A DNA stretch of 64,000 nucleotides. It comes from Nostoc sp. KVJ20 (lineage in GTDB: Bacteria; Cyanobacteriota; Cyanobacteriia; Cyanobacteriales; Nostocaceae). Positions 51,793-60,606 of this stretch are shown here, piece by piece (the stretch's first letter is position 1; each line of letters starts with the position of its first letter). Both the position numbers and the translations under genes were made by a program. The notes beneath the pieces are model-generated. The model was given only the letters and a program-made list of their open reading frames with translations, was not told the DNA's origin and ran no database searches. The stretch spans positions 1-64,000 of the forward strand of contig NZ_KV757651.1 in assembly GCF_001712795.1 (NCBI RefSeq). The letters run 5' to 3'.

Positions 51793-53100
51793 TTACACTA
51801 AATCCTGATGAGTAAAAGCTTTAGCATTAGCCCCGGTGTAAGTAGCGACAATATGACCATCGCCAGTCATTTGATATTTGTATGTCACCAATCCTTCTAA
51901 ACCAACGGGGCCGCGGGGAGGCATTTGTTGTGTACTAATTCCTACTTCTGCACCGAAACCATAGCGGAAGCCATCAGCAAATCGGGTAGAACAATTGTGG
52001 AATATGTTGGCTGAATTTACCAGTCCAAAGAAAGTTTCTACAGATGCAAAATCTTCAGAGATAATGGCATCGGTATGACGAGAACCATATTCGTTAATAT
52101 GTGCGATCGCATCTTCTATAGAGTCTACAATCTTGATCGACAAAATAAAATCGCTATATTCTGTTTCCCAGTCGGTTTCTATTGCAGGTACAATGTTAGG
52201 TAAAATTTTCAAGGTGCGTTGATCGCCTCTTAATTCTACATGGCGTTCTTGCAAAGCCTCAGCAACTTTTGGCAAAAATTCTGTAGCAATTGATTGATGA
52301 ACTAACAAAGTTTCAATTGCATTACAAACAGCAGGATATTGGGCTTTCGCATCGACGGTAATCGGAACTGCTTTAGAAATATCGGCGGCTTTATCTATAT
52401 AAAGATGACAAATTCCGTCGGCGTGTCCTAGTACCGGAATCCGTGTATTTTCCTGTACAAATCTGACAAAGGAATTAGAACCTCTAGGAATAATTAAATC
52501 TACATATTTATCTAATTTCAAAAGTTCTAGAGTTTCTTCTCTAGTTGTCAACAACTGTACTGCATCTGGATTAACAGCAGTTTGAGATAATCCCTGTTTA
52601 ATTGCTTTAACGATCGCTTCGCAAGAACGCACCGCTTCCTTTCCACATTTGAGGATGACACCATTTCCCGATTTGATTGCTAAAGAAACAATTTGAATCG
52701 CCGCCTCTGGACGGGCTTCAAAAATAATCCCCAAAACTCCTAAAGGACAGGTGATGCGTTTGAGAATTAAGCCAGTGTCAAGTTCGCGGTGAATCTGCAC
52801 TTTACCAATTGGATCGGCTAGCTTACCAACATCTCGGACTCCAACGATCGCATCTCTTAATTTATGTTCATCCAACTGCAAGCGTTTATAAAGCGGTTGG
52901 GGAATACCTTCGGCAGTAGCAGCTTTACAATCAGCAACATTTGCTTGTAAAATTTCATCTCTAGCTGATTCTAAAGCTTGAGCGATCGCCTCAATCGCCT
53001 GATTTTTTGCCTCAGTGGAGAGAATCGCTAGCTTACTTGCAGCTTGGCGGGTTTGTCCTGCGATCGCAATTAGGGGAGAAGCTATATCAAAAATAGTCAT
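51793..53100 (-). CDS. proA: Glutamate-5-semialdehyde dehydrogenase (gamma-glutamyl phosphate reductase)
   Basis: ProA reduces gamma-glutamyl phosphate to glutamate semialdehyde with NADPH in proline synthesis. The 435-residue ALDH-superfamily protein has CPLGVLGIIFEARPEA (about 118-133), GNGVILKCGKEA, VDLIIPRGSNSFVRFVQ, the catalytic cysteine in YPAVCNAIETLLVH, and GAEVGISTQQMPPRGPVGLEGL near the end. Length is standard. It is a single gene, with proB absent from the window. Confidence 0.96.
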   Translation of the reverse strand: MTIFDIASPLIAIAGQTRQAASKLAILSTEAKNQAIEAIAQALESARDEILQANVADCKAATAEGIPQPLYKRLQLDEHKLRDAIVGVRDVGKLADPIGKVQIHRELDTGLILKRITCPLGVLGIIFEARPEAAIQIVSLAIKSGNGVILKCGKEAVRSCEAIVKAIKQGLSQTAVNPDAVQLLTTREETLELLKLDKYVDLIIPRGSNSFVRFVQENTRIPVLGHADGICHLYIDKAADISKAVPITVDAKAQYPAVCNAIETLLVHQSIATEFLPKVAEALQERHVELRGDQRTLKILPNIVPAIETDWETEYSDFILSIKIVDSIEDAIAHINEYGSRHTDAIISEDFASVETFFGLVNSANIFHNCSTRFADGFRYGFGAEVGISTQQMPPRGPVGLEGLVTYKYQMTGDGHIVATYTGANAKAFTHQDLV

Positions 53101-53511
53101 AGTACAAATCTTTACCTTTTCTTCATCTTATCAATCTCAGGTGATGTTCATCATTCGTCTTCCTCCAATCGGGTGAACCATCTGGGTAATCAATAATTAC
53201 TCTGATCGGGTGAAGCAAGACTTGGTTCAAAACATTTATTCTGTGATTATTGAACACAGATAAGTAAAATGTAATAAATTTACATTCCCAGCAATATTCT
53301 AAGTATTATCACGGTCTATATCTGAAAGTCTTAAATATGATTTATGCGTTCCCTAGGCTAGAGAGACATAATAATTTATGTTTTTCTAGTCTTTTACTTA
53401 AGTAGATAATTTATACTGTCATTATTTAAATTTTTACGAAATTGCAGTGACAATCGCTGGATCTATTGAGTATTGATAGATTAAATACCACTCCTTCACT
53501 AGGGAGATCCT
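53101..53511. other. Divergent promoter region
   Basis: AT-rich 411 bases between proA and the M48 protease gene. No gene, repeat or strong regulatory motif is recognised; AGGGAGATCCT before 53512 is the protease ribosome-binding site. Confidence 0.55.
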
Positions 53512-55509
53512 ATGTCATTGCAATCTGGGTTAGACGCTTTAAAACAAAAACGTTATCAAGAAGCGGTTGAATTACTCGAACAATTTTGCCGTGATTGTGT
53601 AGAACACGATTCTTCAGATTATCTTTCAGCACAGATGTGGCTGATGAAAGCCTATCAAGCCACAGGCGAAACCGAAAAAGCCAAGACCCTGTGCCAAAAG
53701 TTAATGATGAGTGAAAACCCACAGGCTCGCAGTTGGGCAGAACAAGCTAGTCAATCCTTCCGTCAAACGCCAGCAACCCAGTCTAACGCCAGCCAAAAAG
53801 CTGGTCGCGCCGCTACCACTGGGATGAAATTAGCGATGGGGGGTGTGGGTGGTAGTTTGGCATTAGCTTCTGGTGTCACCATGACCTTGCTGTTTGGCAT
53901 GGTGTTGGCTTTAGGTTTGAGCTTGGTATTTATTATAGGTAGCGATGATCCACTCCAAGGATTAGCGATCGCCATTGGTATTACCCTAGTTTTTAATATC
54001 GCCGCCTTTTTCATATCTCCATTCATCATGGACTTAACCCAAGGCTGGCTTTACCAAACTCGCTGGGTAGAGTTAGCAGAAGTTGAAACCCTCAGTCCAG
54101 AGACAGCTAAAGTTATTCGCCAAATCTGTGAGCAGAAAAAGCTGAAAATGCCACGTTTGGGAATCATTAACGACCAAAACCCCACAGCTTTTACTTATGG
54201 TTCGTTGCCAAACAGCGCCCGTTTAGTTGTCAGTCAAGGACTTTTCACATACTTGGATGACGATGAAATTGCTACTGTTTACGCTCACGAACTGGGGCAC
54301 ATCGTCCACTGGGACTTTGCAGTGATGACAGTAGCTTCTACCTTAGTGCAAATTTGCTATCTAATTTACATTACAGCCAGAAGATTGGGACGTGGCGGTG
54401 GCGATAGCAAAATCAAAGATGCGATGCAAACTGCTGGTCTAGTTGCCTACGTGTTTTATGTCATCGGTACATATTTAGTGCTGTACCTCTCCCGCACACG
54501 AGAATACTTTGCCGACCACTTTGCAGCCGAAAGTACAGGTAATCCCAATGGATTATCCCGCGCTTTAGTGAAGATTGCCTACGGAATTTTAGAAGAAGGT
54601 TCGCGCACACAAGAACCCAGCCGTTTAATTGAAGGGACTCGCGCCTTGGGTATCTATGACCATAAAGCCGCCGCTTCCACAGGAACCGCCTACCGCATTT
54701 CATCCGATACCCAAAAAATTGGTCGTGTCTTTCTGTGGGATATGTTTAACCCTTGGGGCTGGTGGATGGAGTTAAATTCAACTCACCCATTGACAGGTAA
54801 ACGAGTTCGTGCATTAAGCAACTATGCCGAACAATTGGGTTTACCGACTGAGTTTGATATGGGGCGAGTTATTGGAGAAGGTAAAAATCTTAATAAAAGT
54901 AGGCTTTACGGCAACTTCTTTTTAGATGTTGTACTGTATGGCGCTGAAACAATTGGTTTCTTTGTTGGCTTGGTAATGGGTGTAATTTTGTGGTCAAGTT
55001 CTCCAAACACAGGTTTGGTAATAGGTGCGCCACTAATTGGCTTAGGGATAGGAATTCTGGTCAAAGCCTTGGTGATGTTTCCTGACTACAAGCAAGCACC
55101 AGAAACCGACATTCTCACCTTAATGTCAGACCCCTACGCCAGTCCGTTGCGTGGACAACCAGCAAAACTTGAAGGTCAACTCATTGGTCGTGGCGATGCT
55201 GGTTATAAATTTGGTTCAGATTTAAAAATTCAGGATCGTAGCGGGATGCTTTATCTGCATTACGCCTCACGCTTTGGCCCCATTGGTAATTTCTTGTTTG
55301 GGATGAAGCGAGTCCAAAGCTTAATTGGTGAACAAGTTGGGGCTGTAGGTTGGTTCCGTCGAGGTGTTGCACCTTGGATGGATCTGATTCAACTCCAGAG
55401 TGAAAATGGCACCATTGTCAACAGTTACCATCGCTTCTGGTCATTCATCCTTGGCGGTGGATCGATTATCCTGGGAGTGGTCTTGACTATGTTTTTGAGC
55501 AGCAGATAG
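53512..55509 (+). CDS. M48 family membrane metalloprotease
   Basis: The 665-residue protein is a zinc protease of the HtpX/Ste24 group. Residues 1-85 are TPR-like helices (SLQSGLDALKQKRYQEAVELLE). Four or so membrane segments follow, then the zinc site HELGH (His259-His263) with third ligand Glu331 (REYFADHFA), and two more membrane segments around 480-520. A C-terminal domain (about 535-630) precedes a final hydrophobic segment. It likely degrades misfolded membrane proteins; extra N- and C-terminal domains make it about twice the size of HtpX. Confidence 0.9.
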   Translation: MSLQSGLDALKQKRYQEAVELLEQFCRDCVEHDSSDYLSAQMWLMKAYQATGETEKAKTLCQKLMMSENPQARSWAEQASQSFRQTPATQSNASQKAGRAATTGMKLAMGGVGGSLALASGVTMTLLFGMVLALGLSLVFIIGSDDPLQGLAIAIGITLVFNIAAFFISPFIMDLTQGWLYQTRWVELAEVETLSPETAKVIRQICEQKKLKMPRLGIINDQNPTAFTYGSLPNSARLVVSQGLFTYLDDDEIATVYAHELGHIVHWDFAVMTVASTLVQICYLIYITARRLGRGGGDSKIKDAMQTAGLVAYVFYVIGTYLVLYLSRTREYFADHFAAESTGNPNGLSRALVKIAYGILEEGSRTQEPSRLIEGTRALGIYDHKAAASTGTAYRISSDTQKIGRVFLWDMFNPWGWWMELNSTHPLTGKRVRALSNYAEQLGLPTEFDMGRVIGEGKNLNKSRLYGNFFLDVVLYGAETIGFFVGLVMGVILWSSSPNTGLVIGAPLIGLGIGILVKALVMFPDYKQAPETDILTLMSDPYASPLRGQPAKLEGQLIGRGDAGYKFGSDLKIQDRSGMLYLHYASRFGPIGNFLFGMKRVQSLIGEQVGAVGWFRRGVAPWMDLIQLQSENGTIVNSYHRFWSFILGGGSIILGVVLTMFLSSR

Positions 55510-55969
55510 CTAATTTCTAGGCTGCTGTCAAAGCATTTCTCAGTCCATCCAAGCTTTAATTTGTCAGGAGGTGGTTCTTCGTAACTGCCTCCGCTTTTTT
55601 ATGGTGATACGAGTTTGTAGTAATGTCTGAAACCCTTAAGTAGTCGGACACAATTAAATTCATTGGTGGAGATAGGGAACAGGTTACAGGTTACAGGGAA
55701 AAACTTGTGTAATTAATTCTGTCTGATTACTTAAGCCCAACTGTACGCTAAAAGCTGATCTCAAAACTATTACTCAAACATAGAGGTTTGTCTTGCAAAC
55801 GCGACTTCTAGAAAGTCAACTAGACACAATATAGCTATCTCAACCTCTAACTATTATCCTAAAATAAGGAATTGATAAAGAAATCCATTTAGAGTGCTGT
55901 GCAGCAACAAACATAATAAGTAGATTTAAGCGATTTAAGCAAATTTTTTTAAAGCTTAAGGAGGGCCTG
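55510..55969. other. Intergenic region before the aldehyde dehydrogenase
   Basis: A terminator (55567-55600) follows the protease gene, and a small GGTTACA repeat lies near 55682-55697. The rest is the promoter and leader of the dehydrogenase gene; no gene is seen. Confidence 0.55.
55567..55600 (+). terminator. Rho-independent terminator after the M48 protease
   Basis: GGAGGTGGTT pairs with AACTGCCTCC (with G-T pairs) and is followed by GCTTTTTT. Confidence 0.85.
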
Positions 55970-57439
55970 ATGGTTATAGCAACAGTACCAGGACAACAGG
56001 TCAAAATTGGCCCAACCAAGTTGTTGATTAACAATGAGTGGGTAAATAGTGTCAGCGATCGCCGATTTGAAACAATCAACCCGACTACAGGTGAGGTAAT
56101 CTGCGAAGTATCAGAAGCAGACGCCCCAGATGTAGATAACGCAGTCCAAGCGGCCCGCAACGCCTTCAATAGTGGGGAATGGAGAAAGATATCTGCGACC
56201 CGTCGCGGCGAGTTGCTTTACAAATTAGCTGACTTAATTGAGCAAAATATCGATGAGTTGGCGCAGCTAGAAACTCTCGACAACGGCAAACCATTACAAG
56301 ATTCATTAGGTGATTTGGGTCTAGTCATCGCCTGCTATCGTTACTATGCAGGCTGGGCAGACAAAGTACAAGGCAAAACTATTCCGATTAACGGCCCATA
56401 CTTCTGCTACACTCGCCATGAACCTGTGGGTGTAGTTGGTCAAATTATTCCCTGGAATTTTCCCCTATTGATGCAGGCGTGGAAGCTAGCGCCAGCTTTA
56501 GCAACTGGTAATACTGTAGTTCTTAAAACAGCGGAACAAACACCATTATCAGCGCTGCGGGTAGGTGAGTTAATTATTGAAGCAGGTTTCCCCCCTGGTG
56601 TGGTGAATATTTTATCAGGATATGGCCCAACCGCCGGGGCTGCGATCGCTCGTCACATGGATATTGACAAAGTGGCATTTACTGGTTCCACTGAAGTCGG
56701 TCATCTAATTATGGAAGCGGCGGCCAAAAGTAATCTGAAGCGCGTCACATTAGAACTTGGTGGTAAGAGTCCTAACATTGTCTTTGCCGATGCTGACATG
56801 GATGCAGCGATCGCAGGTTCCCACGATGCCATATTCTTTAACCAAGGGCAGTGCTGTTGTGCTGGTTCGCGGCTATTTGTCGAAGAAAAATGCTATGACG
56901 AGTTCGTTGCTAGAACTGTAGAAAGAGCGAGAGTGCGAGTTGTCGGTAATCCTTTCGATGCGAACACAGAACAAGGGCCGCAAGTAGACAAAGACCAATT
57001 TGATCGAGTGATGAGCTATATCGAATCTGGAATGCGCGAAGGTGCACAGATGCTATGTGGCGGTAATCGAGTCGGCGACAAGGGTTATTTTATCGCCCCC
57101 ACAGTCTTTGCAGATGTCCGCGATGACATGAAGATTGCTCAAGAAGAAATCTTTGGCCCAGTGATGAGCATCATCAAATTCAAAGATATCGACGAAGTAA
57201 TTCAACGGGCGAATGCCACCATGTACGGACTCGCCGCTGCGGTTTGGACTCAGGATATCACCAAAGCTCATGCGATCGCGAATAATCTTCGAGCAGGTAC
57301 TGTTTGGGTAAACTGCTACGACGTATTTGATGCTGCTGCACCCTTTGGTGGATTTAAACAGTCTGGTATTGGTCGAGAACTCGGCGAATATGGCTTGCAG
57401 CAATATACCGAAGTTAAGACCGTTACCATCAAATTGTAG
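55970..57439 (+). CDS. NAD(P)-dependent aldehyde dehydrogenase
   Basis: The 489-residue protein is a class 1/2 aldehyde dehydrogenase, oxidising aldehydes to acids. It has the cofactor motif GSTEVG (239-244), general base Glu262 in LELGGKSPN, and the catalytic Cys296 in NQGQCCCAGSR; the sequence is close to ALDH2/betaine-aldehyde-type enzymes, with KQSGIGRELGEYGLQQYTEVK at the end. An AAGGAGG ribosome-binding site lies five bases before the ATG. It is monocistronic with a strong terminator. The natural substrate cannot be read. Confidence 0.93.
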   Translation: MVIATVPGQQVKIGPTKLLINNEWVNSVSDRRFETINPTTGEVICEVSEADAPDVDNAVQAARNAFNSGEWRKISATRRGELLYKLADLIEQNIDELAQLETLDNGKPLQDSLGDLGLVIACYRYYAGWADKVQGKTIPINGPYFCYTRHEPVGVVGQIIPWNFPLLMQAWKLAPALATGNTVVLKTAEQTPLSALRVGELIIEAGFPPGVVNILSGYGPTAGAAIARHMDIDKVAFTGSTEVGHLIMEAAAKSNLKRVTLELGGKSPNIVFADADMDAAIAGSHDAIFFNQGQCCCAGSRLFVEEKCYDEFVARTVERARVRVVGNPFDANTEQGPQVDKDQFDRVMSYIESGMREGAQMLCGGNRVGDKGYFIAPTVFADVRDDMKIAQEEIFGPVMSIIKFKDIDEVIQRANATMYGLAAAVWTQDITKAHAIANNLRAGTVWVNCYDVFDAAAPFGGFKQSGIGRELGEYGLQQYTEVKTVTIKL

Positions 57440-57468
57440 TTCGACTTGAATCTAGCTTTAACCATGTT

Positions 57469-57508
57469 CATCCCCCTAAATCTGAAAAAAATCAGTTTTA
57501 GGGGGATG
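57469..57508 (+). terminator. Terminator after the aldehyde dehydrogenase
   Basis: CATCCCCCTAAA pairs with TTTAGGGGGATG around a short loop that also pairs inside (CTGA and TCAG). Confidence 0.75.
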
Positions 57509-57577
57509 ATAATTGTGATATTTGATATGGGGTGGGCATGATAAATAGATTATGCATACAACCCCAAAACAATTCTG

Positions 57578-58768
57578 ATGATAAATGCGATCGCTACTAG
57601 ATTTCGCCAACTTCTAGCTGGGAGAAAAACCCCAATTGGCAGATATGACCGGAAAAACAAAACCAGGCGTTCCTTAGCACTGTATACCTGCATAGGATTA
57701 ATAGGTGGAATTCTGGCATTGTTGTTAATGACATCCCCAGGACTAGCCCAAAAACCACAACTCCAACAACCTTTATTAGTAGCTACACGAGTTATACCGC
57801 CTTTTGTGCTACCAAACAAAGGTGAGCTATCAGGATTCAGTATCGACCTCTGGCGCAATATCGCTAACCAAATAGGTGTAGAGTCTAAATTTATTGAATA
57901 TTCCTCTGTACCGGAACTGCTTTCTGCTATTAAGGACAACAAAGCTAATTTAGGGATTTCAGCTATTTCGATTACAGCCGAACGCCAGGAGAATTTTGAT
58001 TTCTCATTACCCATTTTTGCTGGGGGGCTGCAAATTATGGTAAGAAACTCAGAAACCAACGACAATGCCTTCCCAAATATTTTCCAATTGTTTTTCTCAG
58101 CTAGTCTGTTGCAGGTAATAGGCGTTGCCCTAGTGCTAATTGTTGTAGCAGCCCATATTATTTGGTTATCTGAGCGCAATCATAAAGATGGGATGATTCC
58201 CAAATCATACTTTCCTGGCATTTTCAAAGCCTGTTGGTGGTCAGCTGCCACATTAGCAACCCAAGCTGATGAAATGCCCAAGGGAGTACTAGGACGCTTA
58301 GTAGGTATTATCTGGATGTTCATTGGAGTACTTTTTGCCGCCTACTTTACAGCCAGCGCTACTACCTCATTGACAGTACAACAGCTTCAGGGCGATATCA
58401 GGAGTATAGACGATTTACCTGGCAAGGTAGTGGCCACAACTGCGGGCAGCACAGCCGCCACATATATGCGAGAACATAAGATTTCAGTTCTAGAAGTTAA
58501 CAAGATTGATCAAGCTTACAATGCTCTGCAAACCAAAAAAGCTGATGCCGTGGTATTTGATGCACCTGTACTTCTTTTCTATGCTGCTAATGAAGGCAAA
58601 GGGAAAGTACAGATTGTTGGCAGTATCTTACGTGAAGAAAGCTACGGCATCATTCTGCCTAACAACAGTCCCTACCGCAAACCAATTAATCAGGCCCTAC
58701 TAAATCTTAAAGAAAATGGCACTTATCAATCGCTATATGATAAGTGGTTCGATGCTGAAAAATCTTGA
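57578..58768 (+). CDS. Ionotropic glutamate-receptor-like (GluR0-type) channel
   Basis: The 396-residue protein has a signal anchor (about 33-58), then half of a periplasmic amino-acid-binding domain (65-155), a membrane segment (175-197), a pore loop (218-232), a second membrane segment (240-263) and the rest of the binding domain (270-390). This is the split S1-M1-P-M2-S2 plan of the glutamate receptor GluR0. Segment YFTASATTSLTV corresponds to the SYTANLAAF gate motif. The pore loop reads WWSAATLATQADEMP and has no TVGYG potassium filter. The ligand is probably an amino acid; selectivity is unknown. It is a single gene followed by repeats. Confidence 0.85.
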   Translation: MINAIATRFRQLLAGRKTPIGRYDRKNKTRRSLALYTCIGLIGGILALLLMTSPGLAQKPQLQQPLLVATRVIPPFVLPNKGELSGFSIDLWRNIANQIGVESKFIEYSSVPELLSAIKDNKANLGISAISITAERQENFDFSLPIFAGGLQIMVRNSETNDNAFPNIFQLFFSASLLQVIGVALVLIVVAAHIIWLSERNHKDGMIPKSYFPGIFKACWWSAATLATQADEMPKGVLGRLVGIIWMFIGVLFAAYFTASATTSLTVQQLQGDIRSIDDLPGKVVATTAGSTAATYMREHKISVLEVNKIDQAYNALQTKKADAVVFDAPVLLFYAANEGKGKVQIVGSILREESYGIILPNNSPYRKPINQALLNLKENGTYQSLYDKWFDAEKS

Positions 58769-58772
58769 AGAA

Positions 58773-58818
58773 GGGAATGGGGAATGGGGAATGGGGAATG
58801 GGGAATGGGGAATGGGGA
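58773..58818. repeat. Heptanucleotide repeat (GGGGAAT)
   Basis: Six units of GGGGAAT begin four bases after the channel gene stop. Confidence 0.9.
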
Positions 58819-58857
58819 AGAGTTTTCCCACTATCCCCCTGCATCTCTGCTTCTTTT

Positions 58858-58920
58858 CAATGCCCAATGCCCAATGCCCAATGCCCAATGCCCAATGCCC
58901 AATTCCCTACTCCCCACTCC
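58858..58920. repeat. Heptanucleotide repeat (CCCAATG)
   Basis: Eight or so CCCAATG units run into CCCTACTCCCC, which on the minus strand forms the stop codon and last residues of mazG. Confidence 0.9.
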
Positions 58921-59731
58921 CTTCTTGGGCAAGTTGGGCTTTTGCCTGTTGCCAAAGAGTTTCTAACTCATTCAAACTGTAATCAGAAAGGGGACGGTCA
59001 ACAACCGCCTCCATTTTTTCTAATCGCTGGACAAATCGCTGATTTGTACCTTGCAAAGCATCGCTAGGATCAAGATCATGCCAACGGGCTAGCTGAATAA
59101 CTGCAAACAGTAAATCACCTAACTCTGCTTGTTGTCGTTCTGGTGTTTCCTCCGCTAAAGCCTGTTGAAACTCCCCCAACTCCTCATGAAACTTATCCCA
59201 AACGCCTTGAATATTTTCCCATTCAAACCCAATAGCCGCAGCCTTTTGGGAAATCTTCATTGCTGCCGTCAATGGGGGAAGGGTACGTCCATAACGAGCG
59301 AGTTTAGCACTAAATTTTTGCGTATCTGGAGATGCTTCGCCTTTTTCCGCAGCTTTAATTTGTTCCCAATTTTGCCGCACCTCATCCACACTCGCCACCG
59401 ACACATCACCAAACACATGGGGATGACGGCGAATCAACTTTTGGGAAATCCCCTGGGTTATTTCTTTCAGAGAAAATTGCCCAGATTCGCTAGCAATTTG
59501 AGCCTGCAATACCACCTGTAATAATAAATCGCCTAACTCTTCTGCGATCGCACCTTTATCTCCACTCTTAATCGCGTCCACCACCTCATAAGCTTCCTCA
59601 ATCACATAAGGTATAAGCGTTTCGGAAGTTTGAGCCAAATCCCAAGGACAACCACCATCAGGCGATCGCAACTTCGCCACCACCTCAATCAATTCCTGCA
59701 ACGCCACCAAAGTCTCATTTTTTTCTTCCAT
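58907..59731 (-). CDS. mazG: Nucleoside triphosphate pyrophosphohydrolase
   Basis: MazG hydrolyses NTPs and dNTPs to monophosphates, a house-cleaning role. The 274-residue protein has two MazG helical domains: the first with GGCPWDLAQTSETLIPYVIE followed by the metal-binding EEAYE and EELGD (about 27-75), the second with EELGEFQQAL and AELGDLLFAV (about 195-225), and the LDPSDALQGTNQRFVQRLEK helix. The final residues (AQEGSGE) and the stop codon are formed by the adjacent repeat block. The length is normal. Confidence 0.93.
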   Translation of the reverse strand: MEEKNETLVALQELIEVVAKLRSPDGGCPWDLAQTSETLIPYVIEEAYEVVDAIKSGDKGAIAEELGDLLLQVVLQAQIASESGQFSLKEITQGISQKLIRRHPHVFGDVSVASVDEVRQNWEQIKAAEKGEASPDTQKFSAKLARYGRTLPPLTAAMKISQKAAAIGFEWENIQGVWDKFHEELGEFQQALAEETPERQQAELGDLLFAVIQLARWHDLDPSDALQGTNQRFVQRLEKMEAVVDRPLSDYSLNELETLWQQAKAQLAQEGSGE

Positions 59732-59782
59732 ACCTCTGCGTACCTCTGCGCTTCCCTTAGCGTTCCTTTGCGTTTAAAAAAA

Positions 59783-60370
59783 TTATTTCTTTACTCTCGG
59801 CCGACGACTACCACTCCTCACTTTCCGCCTCTTAATTTTGCCACTAGGAAACAACCCCCGAACCCCCTGCTTTTGAAAACGCTTATATGCCGAACCGCCC
59901 CAATCGCTGAGAGAATGACTCATAGCACCGAGTTCCAACCCCAAAAAGAGGGCAACATATTCAGTATCGTATTGCACGAGCGATCGCCCCACAGTTTCTC
60001 CCAAATCCTGCCAAGTAAAACTCAGATTCCACAACCTTTCAGCAATTACCAAAACGAAAATTGCCAAGATAGCTAGCAAACAGCCGAGATAAAGTATCCG
60101 CAAAATTGTGCCAATAATTGGCCCGTGGGATAAAAAAGAACGATGACGCAGACTTCTTTGATAAGGTAGCCAAATCCAGCGCAAGAAACCCCAGCGTTGA
60201 AATTGCACAGAATAGATATCCAAATCGGGGCCAAACATCAGCCCGCCAAATAGAAACCCGCTTGCAACCAACAAAGTCGCATTGCTACTGCGAGTCTGCC
60301 AGAAAGTAACGCCCGCCACGAACGGCAGAGCATACATAGTAATGCGATCGTGCGTCCGACCAGAGGGCAT
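59783..60370 (-). CDS. DUF2227 metal-binding-type membrane protein
   Basis: The 195-residue protein begins MPSGRTHDRITMYALPFVAG and contains GPDLDIYSVQFQRWG and RHRSFLSHGPIIGTI, the conserved His and Asp pattern of the DUF2227 family, thought to bind metal at the membrane. Four hydrophobic segments are visible, and the C-terminus is strongly basic (SGKIKRRKVRSGSRRPRVKK). A phospholipase- or hydrolase-like role has been suggested for similar folds but is not established. It lies downstream of mazG's 5' end on the same strand. Confidence 0.83.
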   Translation of the reverse strand: MPSGRTHDRITMYALPFVAGVTFWQTRSSNATLLVASGFLFGGLMFGPDLDIYSVQFQRWGFLRWIWLPYQRSLRHRSFLSHGPIIGTILRILYLGCLLAILAIFVLVIAERLWNLSFTWQDLGETVGRSLVQYDTEYVALFLGLELGAMSHSLSDWGGSAYKRFQKQGVRGLFPSGKIKRRKVRSGSRRPRVKK

Positions 60371-60512
60371 CCTAATTCCTGTTAGCGATAGCGGGGCGTT
60401 GAGCCAGTACTGAGTAACTGAATACTGAATCAGTATAAGAGAAAAAAGATTTTCTGAAAAAGACTAGCGCAATGATAAATGTTTTGCTATATTAATTAAG
60501 GATTAGTCAAAA

Positions 60513-60585
<73 letters not shown>

Positions 60586-60606
60586 TTAAGTAACATCCAT
60601 CTGCCT

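Noticed and set aside
58716..59067. Plus-strand open frames over the repeat block between the channel gene and mazG
   Set aside because: Translated GGGGAAT/CCCAATG repeats running into the antisense of mazG; no ribosome-binding site or family match.
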